Assembly (NCBI GenBank): GCA_946902875.1
Contig: OX336345.1
Span: 13,485,395-13,549,394 of the forward strand
Direction of reading: 5' to 3'
Origin: Nematopogon swammerdamellus
Taxonomy: Eukaryota; Arthropoda; Insecta; Lepidoptera; Adelidae
DNA length: 64,000 bases
A program made the position numbers and the translations under genes. A model generated the notes under the pieces. It made no database searches, was not told the DNA's origin, and worked only from the letters and a program-made list of their open reading frames with translations. Shown one piece after another: positions 20,521 through 32,250 of this stretch (positions within the stretch are counted from its first letter, which is position 1; every line of letters begins with the position of its first letter).

Positions 20521-21041
20521 TGAGGGAGTGAGGGAGGGGGAGCTATGAACGGGGAATGAAGGGGGGGGGGGGGGAAATTGAGGCATAGAGAGAGTGAGGT
20601 GAGGGAGGGCGGGAGGATAGGTGGACGTAGAGAGATGGAAGGGAGGGGAGGGAGGATGGGTCGGGAGAGGAGGGGGAAGGGAGGGAGGAAGGGTGGGGAG
20701 AGGAGGGGAGGTTGGGAGATGAAGGAAGAGAGGAAGGGTGGGGGAGGGGGGGAGAGTGACGGAAAGGGGAAGGAGCAGAGTGAAGGGAGAAGGGAGGGGT
20801 CAGGAGGCGAGGGGTGGAGAGGAGCGGTGGAAGGGGGGAAGGGTAGAAGGGGAGGGAGAGAGAAATAGTTGAGGTAGGAAATGAAGGAAGGGGAACGAGG
20901 GTGGGGAGGAAGAGCAGTGATGGGAGGGGGAGGAAAAGGAGGGAAGGGAGGGGGGTGGATGGGGGAAAGAGGGAGGCATGGAGGTAGAGGGAGAGGGAGG
21001 CAAGGTGGAGAGAGAGGGAGATGGAGAGGGAGAGGGAGAGT
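20512..21041 (+). repeat. Polypurine (G/A) tract, about 530 bases
   Basis: The plus strand is almost entirely G and A with GGGAGG-type motifs and a G-run near 20562-20573. The proline/serine-rich minus-strand open frames here are compositional. Confidence 0.9.
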
Positions 21042-21342
21042 ATAAAAGAAACGACATCTTATTATCATATTTGCGTTTAAATCGGATTTTCTGTTAAATC
21101 GAGTCTGCAGCGAGCGAAGCCGCGGGAAAATTATATATATAATTAATAATAATTATAAATTAAATATTTACCCAAAAAACGTGAAAATAAAGAAAATAAA
21201 TTAATAATTATATTGTAAGATGAAAACGTGAAAATAAAGAAATAAATTAATAATTATAATGTAGGTTTTGTGCAGAGCTATACTGGCCTCATAGTTCGAG
21301 ACACGTAGATATGTTTCGTGTGGCGGCGAGAGCTCTATTTTT

Positions 21343-21626
21343 TTTATGGCAACTGACACGGTTGTTGTCTACACTCTACATCACCTACAATACTTAGTTG
21401 TGTTGTCAGCCCAGTGTTTTCCGTCCAGTTCAGTGTAGCCGGCACGACCAAAGGGAAGCACGTGGCACGTGACGTGGCACCAAGTTCATCCGGTGTTATG
21501 TTGTAGGTGAAGTAGCCGACCGTGTCAGTTTCCATAAAAAAAAATTATAATAACACCTTGGTGAACTAGGTGCCATGTGAGTGCTTTCCTTCGGTTGTGC
21601 CGGCTACACTGAACTGGATGGAAATT
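21343..21626. mobile_element. Three SINE 3' parts in alternating orientation
   Basis: A minus tail (21343-21412) is followed by a plus tail (21415-21540, TTCAGTGTAGCCGGCACGAC to CCGTGTCAGTTTCCATAAAA) and another minus tail (21545-21626). The pattern is repeated at 24021-24304 in the duplicate. Confidence 0.6.
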
Positions 21627-22210
21627 ACACTTACGTGTATCAAACTATACCTAATTTGCTATTCCGAATTTCCCCCCACTTAGGTAGACTTGACATCGGG
21701 TCCTCGTAATGTCTACTTAAACAAATTGCGATATGCGTATTGCGTAATGTCTGCGGTTAGAGCTTTCAGACAGTTTGGTATGTGTTAAAAGAGAATTTTC
21801 GTGGATAATACACACGTTTAAATTTCCCCATTACTCTTCCAACCGCAAAGTCTATCTCGAAACCTGAAAATAGGTTGCCTCATTAATATTAAAGAGACAG
21901 AGAAAAATTAATTTTAAAAGGCAATATAATTTGTCTTGATATTTTCTTCTGCAGGTTATTTTATTTTGCCCGTTCCTGGGCATAAGCCTCTCTAAACGAT
22001 GACCAGCCTCATTCTGCATTTCTATTTAGATCTTCGGTTCATTTTGTACTACGTCGTCGTCGACTCGGTGGACTTTTCCACCGATTTTTCAATATGTACT
22101 CCTACTTCATATCTTCAAAATTCTAAAATGACTCAAATTCTAAATTGATTGAGTTTACAATTTTTGACCGCGATTTCACTCGCGTGAAATTTATACCTAC
22201 ATGTGAAATT

Positions 22211-24878
22211 TAGTTTACGTCCAACTTGTCGACGCTCATTTCCTCCGAGTTGCCGATAAGACTCCTCTCAGACTCTCAACTTGACGACTTGGAGAGACGG
22301 ACGACCACCTTTCCAAGTGTATATAAACAAACACCAGTTAGGTACTTATATAAAACAAACTTTGATACCTATTGTCATAAATAATGATAAGATGAAAGCT
22401 ATTTCATCGTATACTGTGGTAAAGTTTACAAGTTTTGAACTGTGGAGTGGACAAGCCGAAGAAAAACAGCGGGGTAGCTTAGTGGTAAAGGGGCAGCCTG
22501 TCATTCAAGATGTTGGTGCGATGGTTAGACAGAGACGCAGGGCACTCGTCGAATGTCGACGGTCGGTTTGGTCGCTTCGACGACGACGCCAAGTTTATCA
22601 ATATATAGGTGCATATCGGCTTCGGTCAGAGACAGAACTACTATAATCTCATCTCATCTCACTATAATATCATAAATGCGAAAGTATATTTGTTTGTTTG
22701 TTTGTTTATTTGTTTGTTTGTTTGTTTGTTCCTCTTTCACACCTGAACGGCTGGACGGATTTTGACGAAACTCTGTATAGTGATAGTGTATATCCCGGAG
22801 TAACATAATTTTGAAAAAAAAATCGTCAAGTTCGAGTCGAGCTCGCGTAAAGAGGGTTCCATACCATCCCGTTTTCTGTGAGAACTAGAAGGTTTAGGAT
22901 TTTCGTTTAGGTTTTCCTGCAAATTAAATAAATATCCCATGGTAACATAATAAAAAAAAAATTATCAAGTTCGAGTTGAGTTCGCGTAAAGAGGGTTCCG
23001 TACCATCCCGTTTTCTGTGAGAACTAAAATGCTTAGGATTTTAGTTTAGGTTTTCCTGTAAATTAATTGTACATCCCATGGTATCATAATTTAAAAAAAA
23101 GTGGTCAAGTTCGAGTCGAGCTCGCGTAAAGAGGGTTCCGTACTATCCCGTTTTCTGTGAGAACTAGAATACTTAGGATTTTCGTTTAGGGAGTGAGGGA
23201 GTGAGGGAGGGGGAGCTATGAACGGGGAATGAAGGGGAGGGGGGGGGGGGGGAATTGAGGCATAGAGAGAGTGAGGTGAGGGAGGGCGGGAGGATAGGTG
23301 GACGTAGAGAGATGGAAGGGAGGGGAGGGAGGATGGGTCGGGAGAGGAGGGGGAAGGGAGGGAGGAAGGGTGGGGAGAGGAGGGGAGGTTGGGAGATGAA
23401 GGAAGAGAGGAAGGGTGGGGGAGGGGGGGAGAGTGACGGAAAGGGGAAGGAGCAGAGTGAAGGGAGAAGGGAGGGGTCAAGGAGGCGAGGGGTGGAGAGG
23501 AGCGGTGGAAGGGGGGAAGGGTAGAAGGGGAGGGAGAGAGAAATAGTTGAGGTAGGAAATGAAGGAAGGGGAACGAGGGTGGGGAGGAAGAGCAGTGATG
23601 GGAGGGGGAGGAAAAGGAGGGAAGGGAGGGGGGTGGATGGGGGAAAGAGGGAGGCATGGAGGTAGAGGGAGAGGGAGGCAAGGTGGAGAGAGAGGGAGAT
23701 GGAGAGGGAGAGGGAGAGTATAAAAGAAACGACATCTTATTATCATATTTGCGTTTAAATCGGATTTTCTGTTAAATCGAGTCTGCAGCGAGCGAAGCCG
23801 CGGGAAAATTATATATATAATTAATAATAATTATAAATTAAATATTTACCCAAAAAACGTGAAAATAAAGAAAATAAATTAATAATTATATTGTAAGATG
23901 AAAACGTGAAAATAAAGAAATAAATTAATAATTATAATGTAGGTTTTGTGCAGAGCTATACTGGCCTCATAGTTCGAGACACGTAGATATGTTTCGTGTG
24001 GCGGCGAGAGCTCTATTTTTTTTATGGCAACTGACACGGTTGTTGTCTACACTCTACATCACCTACAATACTTAGTTGTGTTGTCAGCCCAGTGTTTTCC
24101 GTCCAGTTCAGTGTAGCCGGCACGACCAAAGGGAAGCACGTGGCACGTGACGTGGCACCAAGTTCATCCGGTGTTATGTTGTAGGTGAAGTAGCCGACCG
24201 TGTCAGTTTCCATAAAAAAAAATTATAATAACACCTTGGTGAACTAGGTGCCATGTGAGTGCTTTCCTTCGGTTGTGCCGGCTACACTGAACTGGATGGA
24301 AATTACACTTACGTGTATCAAACTATACCTAATTTGCTATTCCGAATTTCCCCCCACTTAGGTAGACTTGACATCGGGTCCTCGTAATGTCTACTTAAAC
24401 AAATTGCGATATGCGTATTGCGTAATGTCTGCGGTTAGAGCTTTCAGACAGTTTGGTATGTGTTAAAAGAGAATTTTCGTGGATAATACACACGTTTAAA
24501 TTTCCCCATTACTCTTCCAACCGCAAAGTCTATCTCGAAACCTGAAAATAGGTTGCCTCATTAATATTAAAGAGACAGAGAAAAATTAATTTTAAAAGGC
24601 AATATAATTTGTCTTGATATTTTCTTCTGCAGGTTATTTTATTTTGCCCGTTCCTGGGCATAAGCCTCTCTAAACGATGACCAGCCTCATTCTGCATTTC
24701 TATTTAGATCTTCGGTTCATTTTGTACTACGTCGTCGTCGACTCGGTGGACTTTTCCACCGATTTTTCAATATGTACTCCTACTTCATATCTTCAAAATT
24801 CTAAAATGACTCAAATTCTAAATTGATTGAGTTTACAATTTTTGACCGCGATTTCACTCGCGTGAAATTTATACCTAC
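22211..24878 (+). repeat. 2.67-kb segment, tandem duplicate copy 2
   Basis: It aligns end to end with copy 1 at an offset of 2673, rising to 2678 after the G-run. The only differences seen are one substitution in the GTTTGTTT run, G-run length, and one base near 23480. Such identity means a very recent duplication or an assembly artefact. Confidence 0.95.
23185..23718 (+). repeat. Polypurine (G/A) tract, duplicate copy
   Basis: Same tract as at 20512-21041, inside the second 2.67-kb copy, with a longer G-run near 23239. Confidence 0.9.
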
Positions 24879-25869
24879 CGTAAAGTAGAATGTCGTCAGT
24901 TATAGGTCGTTCGTTCTAACCCGAGGCGTACAAATACATTCACGCATGACGGTGAGGATAAAATTCTGCGAGTGTAGTAGTGCTCACGCCATGTTCATGC
25001 GCATGTCAAGCATCTGTATTAGAGAAATGCATTTGTGTGCGGCCTCAGGTTAGGCCGTCCATGCTATACATCAAATCATGTGGGTAATAACGACAACAAA
25101 AAAGTTAAATTACAAATTTTAAAAACCACCGACACATCAAAAACCCTCAAAAAAGAAAAAAAATATTTCCGCTTAATTCGTCGGGGGACCGAGTTAATTT
25201 TTTTTTTACTTAGCGGCTCCCCCGATTTAATATACTTTAGAGGAAAACATTTTTTCATGTGTCGGGTGTTTTTTAAATAATTTAAAGCTTTCTAAGAGAC
25301 GTAAATTGAACTTGTAATAATGTTGTTAGGTTACAAGTACAGAAATTCGTTTTGTAATCATGTCCGTTTATTTATTTAAAGTCGACGAGTGAAAGTGTCA
25401 CATTTCCATTTGCAGCAGAGATTCCTTCACCAATTAGGAAAAGTGTTGATGATCTTCAAATCGGCTGACCAGATCTTCATCAAACATAGCTAAGAACTTT
25501 CCTGGTTAAACTAGCTTTCTAATCAAAACAACCGCATCCATATCGGCCCATACGTTTGAGAGTTACGATGCCACAGACAGACACACAGACAGACGCAGGC
25601 GTCAAACTTATTACACCTCTCCTTTTGCGTCGGGGATTAATAAATAAAGCGCGTTTGAAATTCGTGCCATAATCAATAGTCTGCATAAATAGTGGGTGAA
25701 GATTACGGAAACTATATTGTGGTTTGATTGTTCAAAACATGGAGCATCATACAGATACATAGTGTCTAATGAACGTCAACCCACAGAAAAGCGATCGGCG
25801 GCCGTCGTACCGTGCGTGTCTTCCTTACTCTGTGGTAATGCCACAGATTACTTAATAGTTACTTCGTGT
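24879..25869. other. Noncoding with repeat fragments
   Basis: No gene. Near 25560-25640, CAGACAGACACACAGACAGA and TTTTGCGTCGGGG resemble ends of a common lepidopteran repeat. Near 25130-25230 are A-rich runs and GGGGGACC/GGCTCCCCCG motifs that look like an element end. Confidence 0.4.
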
Positions 25870-26219
25870 AATGACCAGCGAGCAATGGAGCGAGCCATGC
25901 TGGGAATATTGCTACGTAATATGGTGCGTAACGAGGAAATCCGCCGACGCACCAAAGTAGTCGATATTGAATACCGGGTGGCTAAGTTTAAGTGGCAGTG
26001 TGCTGGGCACGTCAGCCGAAGAGACGACGACCGTTGGAGTAACCGTGTCCTACACTGGCGGTCGTGGACAGGAAAACGGAGTGTGGGAAGACCACCCGCC
26101 AGGTGGTACGACGACATCAAGTGCGTCGGCGGAAAGCAGTGGTTCCGTACGGCTGGAGGCCGGGAGGACTGGAGGAAAATTGGGGAGGCGTATGTCCAGC
26201 AGTGGACGCTTACACGCTG
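25870..26219 (+). pseudogene. RTE-type LINE reverse transcriptase C-terminal fragment
   Basis: The frame reads DQRAMERAMLGILLRNMVRN, EEIRRRTKVVDIEYRVAKFK, WQCAGHVSRRDDDRWSNRVL, then KRSVGRPPARWYDDIK and WRKIGEAYVQQWTLTR before a stop. This is the usual C-terminus of RTE-type LINE proteins in Lepidoptera (RAMERxMLGxSLRD, KWxWAGHVxRxxD, GRPxTRWxDDIK). It is 5' truncated. The open frame extends upstream to 25696 without family resemblance. Confidence 0.85.
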
Positions 26220-26593
26220 ACTGACTGATTGACTGTAATGCTCTTGTCTCAGTAACGAGTGTTGGTATGGTTGGTACACAGGCGGGGCCGAGGGTGCGCT
26301 CGAAGGTTCCTCCGTGTAATTAGAGAGGCGGAAGTGTGTTGTGCCTTGTTTGCCTCAATACTCTAATTGAGCCGGAATAAAGCACAAAAGGGGTCCATCT
26401 ATAAATTTAGAGGTGTGTGTGTGAAATTTAGAGAAATTGAGAATTCCGAATATGAATGAAAATATTATTTAACACGTTTAAGTTCTAGTTGTTTTTTGAA
26501 GTCGGTGCAATGTTTTTTAAAACAGTTTTATATTTCACTCTTTTAAGTTATTAACAAATTCTGTGTAGAATTAGGCGTTAAACCGACGACGTG

Positions 26594-27002
26594 TTTTTAC
26601 CGACTTCATAAAAAGGGTGTTATTCCAGTGCTTGGTACACACTTAACAGTCCATATCTTAAAAACTACTTAAACGATTTTGATTAAACTTGCACTGTTCC
26701 CTAATTTGAAGTAAATGTAAGCCAATAAAAAAAGAATCACAGAAATCGGTATTCGTGGTATAGAATTATTGGCCCGTTTAAAAGCCCATATCTTGAAAAC
26801 TACTGAACCGATTTTGATGAAACTTACTTCCCTAAGTTGAAGTAAGTGTAAGCCATACATACATAGAAACTTTCATACGCTTATGAAATTTGGCACCTGT
26901 TTAAAAACCCACATAGATTAACTTATACGAATATTGTGCAATTCCAACGATATTACATACATACGAGTCGAATTGATAATTTTTTTTTTAAGTCGGTAAA
27001 AA
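26594..27002. mobile_element. Non-autonomous DNA element with ACCGACTT ends
   Basis: The left end TTTTTACCGACTTCATAAAA and the reversed right end TTTTTACCGACTTAAAAAAA are inverted. The interior has twice-repeated CCATATCTTRAAAACTACT. Related segments lie at 38890-39060 and 40680-41130. Confidence 0.55.
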
Positions 27003-27215
27003 TAACTAGTGCCAGGATCCAGTAACTAAGTACCATATCAGTGCTTCTTTTTAGTAGTGCCGGCTAAACACTGAACTAGATGGAAAACTCGAACTATTTA
27101 CATAGCCGCTTCGATCGACCCTTCGTTCGGTGGTACCAAACCAACTCGAACGAGTTAAACCCTACCACCTTGTAAGTAAGTGAAGGGAAGGGAAGGGACC
27201 TACAGGTTTACGTGG
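27003..27215 (-). mobile_element. SINE 3' part, diverged
   Basis: It carries the complement of the shared SINE body (CCGGCTAAACACTGAACTAG, ACATAGCCGCTTCGATCGAC, GGTGGTACCAAACC) with many substitutions. Confidence 0.6.
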
Positions 27216-27984
27216 AAGTTGATGTCCTCTCTAGATACATAATATGTACTACCTCATCGGTTTGTTGTCGCGCGCGCTCGCTTCGTCCTGCTTCCTATTG
27301 TGCGGGGACGGTGCACTTGCTAATTCGATATTTCTTACACTGACTACTGTTGTGAAATGACTAATATTGGTGACACGGGTCCAATGTGATTGTGGTTACT
27401 GGTTAACGCGGCGTGCTGACGCAGTGCGTCGTGTCCGGCCGTGGTATGAGGCACGAGGACGTCTATTGTCAATCGTTTGTGAAAGAGATCGTTATTTTCA
27501 TGATTCGTCATGTACCTACTTAGGTTCAGATTCATTATGGTTTAAACTGTTCATTATTTATTTAATTTTATTTATTTCTATTAATTTCAAATTCATCATA
27601 GTACCTACATTCGAGAAGAATAGGTACATTAATTACATTACAGTTATCTATCTAGACGTTCCGGCTTGAAGAATATAATAATATTAAGTAATAATAAGAG
27701 ATGGGGGTGGTGGTGGCCTACGTGTAAAGTACCACCACCTATCGCTCAAAGCTAGTCTCGCGTCGTTCCGGAGAACTCCGTAGCCACGGTCTGCACCCGC
27801 CGCCGCCCGGCGCGCTTGGGACTTGTCTCGCGCCATCGGCGGATTTTTACCGTTTTAAATTTTTTTTTGTCTGTATTAATTATGTATGTATTTTTTTAAT
27901 GGTATAGAATTAATATAAATATGTAAATAAAATAGGAAAACGTGAAAATAAAGGAATTCATAATATTAATAGTGACAGACAAGG

Positions 27985-28173
27985 ATCGAGAAAGGAATGC
28001 TTCGATTGTTCGGTCATGTTGGAAGAATGGATGATAGCAGACTAACGAAAGGAATTTATTAAGCGAATGTAAGTGGAAGAGTTGCGAAGGGTCGCCCTAG
28101 ACGCACGTACCTGGACCAGATCGAAACTGTGCTCGAAAATAGTCAAGTGCGTAGTACCCGTAACCAGGGAGCA
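27985..28173 (+). pseudogene. LINE C-terminal fragment, left part split by a SINE
   Basis: The frame reads RIEKGMLRLFGHVGRMDDSR, a stop after KGIY, then ANVSGRVAKGRPRRTYLDQI. This is the GHVERM..KGRPR.TY.DQI end of a lepidopteran LINE protein. It is interrupted at 28174 by the SINE and resumes at 28561. Confidence 0.7.
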
Positions 28174-28560
28174 TTTTTTTTTTATGGAAACTGACACGGT
28201 TGGCTACATCACCTACAACGTCCGTGATGTCAGCCCATAATACCGGGTGAACTAGGTGCCATGTCAGTGCTTCCCCCTTTGATCGTGCCGGCTACACTGA
28301 ACTGGTCGGAAAACACAAACTATTTACATAGCCGTTTGGACCAACGTTTCATTCAGTGCGGTGGTACCAACCCGGGCGGGTTAAACCCTACCACCAAGTA
28401 AGATTAGGAGGGAAGGGACCTACAGTTTTACGAGGAATCCGAACCTCGGTCAGCCTCCAACGGTCAGCGGTCACCCATCCAACTACTGACCGCACCCAGC
28501 GTTGCTTAACATTCAATAGCGACACTTGACTGTCTGCACCACTGAGCTATCGAGGCTGAC
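28174..28560 (-). mobile_element. Chimeric tRNA/5S rRNA SINE, copy 1
   Basis: On the minus strand the head starts GTCAGCCTCGATAGCTCAGT (tRNA A box). The segment at 28510-28468 reads GTTAAGCAACGCTGGGTGCG then GTCAGTAGTTGGATGGGTGA, matching the 5S rRNA internal control region. A tRNA B box follows (GAGGTTCGGATTCCTCG). The body then continues with GGTTGGTACCACCGCACTG and ends in a 10-base poly-A. Pol III transcription is inferred from the boxes. Confidence 0.85.
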
Positions 28561-28690
28561 GATGAACGAGGATGACGAGCATGTACGAAGAACATTATGA
28601 TAGTGGAAGAGGCGGCAGAGGGTTGTCAGGATTCCGGATCGTGGCACGTGGAGATCCGTTGTCTCTGCCTACCCCACTGGGATACAGGCA
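28561..28690 (+). pseudogene. LINE C-terminal fragment, right part after SINE
   Basis: One frame ends with DRGTWRSVVSAYPTGIQAL, the usual last residues of this LINE family. It contains two in-frame stops further upstream. Confidence 0.6.
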
Positions 28691-29263
28691 TTACGCTATA
28701 TATGTATGAATGTAGGTATTTAATGTTCTTTGTATTTACTTATGTACAGAAAGGTGATGAAATGTTAGTCGCTCAGCTGTCGGCTGTCACATTAATAAAC
28801 CCGCTTCGGAACTAAGTGTGTAGTACGTAGTAGGTAGGTACCTACATAATTTATATATAACACTGTATGAATGTTAACACGTCGACAATGTATGCCTTGA
28901 TAGGTCACTAATTCCAGGGGTCCAGGGTCAAATAATTGTAATCGGGCGACGATATTTTTACAGTGGCTTTCCATATAGGTATCTAACATTCATATTACTT
29001 ATTCGCCGGAACAAAAATAAACCTGTCTGTAAGCTGGCCATAGCTTGGTTTGTGATTATAGTTAGAGGTACCTGGCACTATGACGACTATTTATAAATCC
29101 ATAAAGTAGATAAATGTATAATTTAAGAAATTGTTACATCCAGGAAGGCTCTTGTAGACAAAATGCAAATTCTGGGCGTTGATAAAAAAAAAAGTTAATA
29201 CCTTTGTGAAGGAAGGTTAAACTTTTAAACATTTACGTACTCATGTACATAGTCAGTCACCGT

Positions 29264-29730
29264 TTATGCGTCCACTGCTGGACATAGCCTCTCCAATTTT
29301 CCTCCAGTCTCCCGGCCTTCAGCGGTACGGGACCACTGCTTTCCGCCGACGTGCTTGATGTCGTCCTCTAACGGCGGTTTGTCTTCCCACAATCCGTTTT
29401 CCTGTCCACGGCCGCCAGTGTAGGACAAGGTTACTCCAATGGTGGTCGTCTCTTCGGTTAACGTGCCCAGCCCACTACCACTTGAGCCTGGCCAACCGGT
29501 GTCCAATACCAACTACTTTGGTGCGTCGGCGGATTGCCTCGATACGCACCATATCACGTAGCGATATTCCCAGCAAGGCTCGCTCTATTGCTCGCTGGGC
29601 AACTTTCAACCTTTGGACAACAGCGACCGACGTCAGAGTCCACGTTTCACACCAGTTCGTTAAAACCGGGAGGACGCACTGGTCATATAATACGGGTCTT
29701 TAAATTTTGCAGAGGTCAGACCTCAGGGTG
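29264..29730 (-). pseudogene. RTE-type LINE reverse transcriptase C-terminal fragment, inverted
   Basis: On the minus strand, broken frames read LYDQCVLPVLTNWCETWTLT, then IERALLGISLRDMVRIEAIR, RRTKVVG, NRRDDHHWSNLVLHWRPWTG and ENWRGYVQQW. This is the same family as 25870-26219, in opposite orientation and with more stops and frame changes. Confidence 0.8.
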
Positions 29731-30214
29731 AATTTTAATTTTCCGTAGTCCGTAGGTAACCCAACCCCGTTGAATTCGTCTCTCGACCTCCTTAAGCAGA
29801 CCTTACTCTACCAACCCGCAGAATTTGACCGATATAATTATACGTACTCTTCAACCTGTTCGATCAATAACGATCTCCGTCAATAACGATTTGTCCTCCC
29901 GTCATAGCCTAATATAGATAAGTATTGCATTGATTATATTTTTGGATGTTTTGTTATTTTATATAAACATTTCAACAAACGATTGATTGAAATTATGACC
30001 TAAATATTTTTATTTGCATTTTTATTAAAATTTAACTAGCCAGGCATTGCATTGTTAATGCTATAGATGACATGCCCATAAATAAAGATAAATTAAATAT
30101 TATATTACCAAATACCCAAACTCTCAGCGAAAGTTCCTAAATTTGTTACACAAGTAAGAAATTAATTTCCACTGATATATTTACTATTTTTTTTAATTTT
30201 AATTTTACACTTAC

Positions 30215-30354
30215 CGTACACACTGAACACCGTACACAGAACAAAACAAAAAAATTACATGTTGATTGGGATCGCGTTCGAAGTTCAAAAAATACGCACT
30301 CGACGTGTCCCACCGCGCCGCGTCGCGCGCTCCCGCCACTCGCGAAATAACTGA
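30215..30354 (-). promoter_or_regulatory. Candidate promoter and 5' noncoding exon
   Basis: On the minus strand TCAGTT at 30354-30349 fits an arthropod initiator. A GC-rich transcribed-looking stretch follows and ends at a good donor, TACG|GTAAGTG (exon end 30215). The only ATG is followed at once by TAA, so the exon would be noncoding. No downstream coding exon was recognised, so the call is tentative. Confidence 0.25.
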
Positions 30355-30642
30355 ACTGTAATTTTAGCGGGAAAACTCTTGTCTGGATGACGCCGTTTCG
30401 GAAGCGCGAATCGTAGCGCTTCAAGCGCTCCAGTATTTTCTCGTCCATCTAGACTCCACAGAGAAACAGCTGAAGCGGAGCAGCTGCTGAAAGAGAGCTT
30501 TATTTCACTAAACTTTATGTCATGCGCATTGTTCGTGTTCACTTGAGCGGGAACCGTGAAGAAATTACGTCATAATAGGTACCTACCTAACTTTAATAAA
30601 TTTGGAGACTTTTTTAGTTCTAATTGATATTATCAACTAAAA

Positions 30643-30805
30643 GCGCGACAGTAAATAATGCACATCGGGCTTTAGAAAGAGACAATTCGGTTGTAGAGAG
30701 TCGTTCTTCATGTTGCACAGAGAAGTGCGGGTTCGTGCGACAGAGACAACGCTCTACAACCGGATTGTCTCTTTCTAAAGCCCGATGTCAATTATTTACT
30801 GGCCC
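30643..30805. mobile_element. Palindromic MITE, copy 1
   Basis: Arms share AGTAAATAATKSACATCGGG, CTTTAGAAAGAGACAATYCG and GTTGTAGAG in inverted order around a short centre. A diverged relative is at 63103-63259. Confidence 0.75.
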
Positions 30806-31794
30806 GTACTTACTTACGTACGAGTCACTGCTGTTTTTCCCGTGCGTGCGTGCGTGCGTGCGTGCAATGTGCGTTGGACTGACCTTTTGACATGGAATCA
30901 AATGACATGTCTTACTCGCACGCATGTCAAATATGGCGAGGTCACGCAACTTGAGAGTAACGTGAAAACGACCACAAAGAGATACCCCAAACGTGTTCCG
31001 GGAAAATTGCTAGATAGGTACCCATTGTAGGTACCTATATCTCGGAAAGTATAATAAGCGAGGAATATAGAAGGTTCCGACAAATTATGGATGCGTGTAA
31101 AATAAAAAATTAAATATATTTTTTTAATATGGGTGGTCCATCAAAGTGTCGAAATGTTTTCGAATTTCGGAAAATGGTTTAGGCGCATGTGAACTGTGAG
31201 GTCCTTTGAGGAGGGAGAAGGGTCGAAAGGTCGAGGAGTCGAGGGGCCGTGTTTTCGATTTTATTATTTGTTAATAGTATATCCGCCATAATGAAATGAA
31301 ATGTTTATTTATTTTTCATAATTAAGTAGGTAGGTTTGCATTGCAACATACAATTAATAGAACAGTTATACAATATTACATACCTAATAACTATGAAAAA
31401 TAGGGTCTGGGCGCTCTGAAAATTCTCTGAAAATTTCAACTGGCTACCTACCTACATATTACGGTTCAAGAGAGACAGACAGACATACATACAGACAGAC
31501 ATATGGCGTAGATGTTGATTCCATGTTCGGCTGATGTCCATAAAAAGCGATCTGCCTAGGCCAAGTTTAGTTTAGCCAAGTTTTTTTTTAATTGTGGTTA
31601 TTTCAAAAGAATATATATATACTTATGTGTGTACCCACATTGTCAGGTAACCCGTCCACTTGAAATAAATAGAAAAATTATGTAAATGAAATTGTTCTCA
31701 TTTCCGACCTCGTCGTGTTCACAATACAATCCAGCGGGTACACACACATTGCACAGTTTAGCTAGCTATTCAACAACTTGCGTGTTAAAAAAAT
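30806..31794. other. Noncoding; (GCGT)n run and repeat scraps
   Basis: Five GCGT units occur near 30843-30864. Around 31400-31510 a Helitron/LINE-like scrap contains ACGGTTCAAGAGAGACAGAC. No gene was recognised. Confidence 0.45.
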
Positions 31795-32250
31795 TGGTTG
31801 TCTGTAAAGTCGGTTTACGGACGATAGTTTTACGTGATAACGTCATAAAGTGGTAAGACTACGCATGTCGTTTTTGTTAAGTTTGTATTTCCGAAAATAA
31901 TTCTTAGGTGGTTATAAAAAAAACTAAACAACCTAAAAAAATTTAAACACCGTAACATTGCTTAAAAAATAAAAAAAAAATAAAACAAGTTTTGAGGGAT
32001 CCGAACCCATGGTCAAAAAATACAAATCCTACACTCTTACCACTGAGCCACGAAATCACATAAACGGCCAAACGAATATCGGATTCCCGTGGTTCGCTTT
32101 CGGCTTGGGCCGTTGTGTCTCTCTATCGCTTGTTACGCGCTCTCGCTTGCACACACAGGCTCAGATGGAACGTGACATTTTTTCATGCTTGCAGCCGGTG
32201 TTCATCAATTTATAAGACGTGACGTTATCACGTCAAAAATTCAGATAAGT
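31795..32250. mobile_element. DNA element with ACGTGATAACGTCA ends and tRNA-like insert
   Basis: TTTTACGTGATAACGTCA at about 31828 is inverted as TGACGTTATCACGTCAAAAA at about 32221. Inside, 31994-32062 on the minus strand has CGTGGCTCAGTGGTAAGAG and GGGTTCGGATCCC, which are tRNA A- and B-box-like. Confidence 0.5.

Larger units (their letters stand above)
19538..22200 (+). repeat. 2.67-kb segment, tandem duplicate copy 1
   Basis: It begins TAGTTTACGTCCAACTTGTC and ends GTGAAATTTATACCTAC. The next copy starts ten bases later. It contains a Helitron-like head (ACCTGAACGGCTGGACGG), three roughly 138-base units (AGTTCGAGTCGAGCTCGCGT), a polypurine tract, an AGCGAGCGAAGCCGCGGG end and alternating SINE tails. 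The 121-codon open frame at 19608-19973 has no recognisable domain. Confidence 0.95.

Noticed and set aside
20418..21068. Proline/serine-rich 216-codon open frame on the minus strand, with a twin at 23091-23735
   Set aside because: The frame exists because the plus strand is a polypurine tract; all phases are open and there is no domain.
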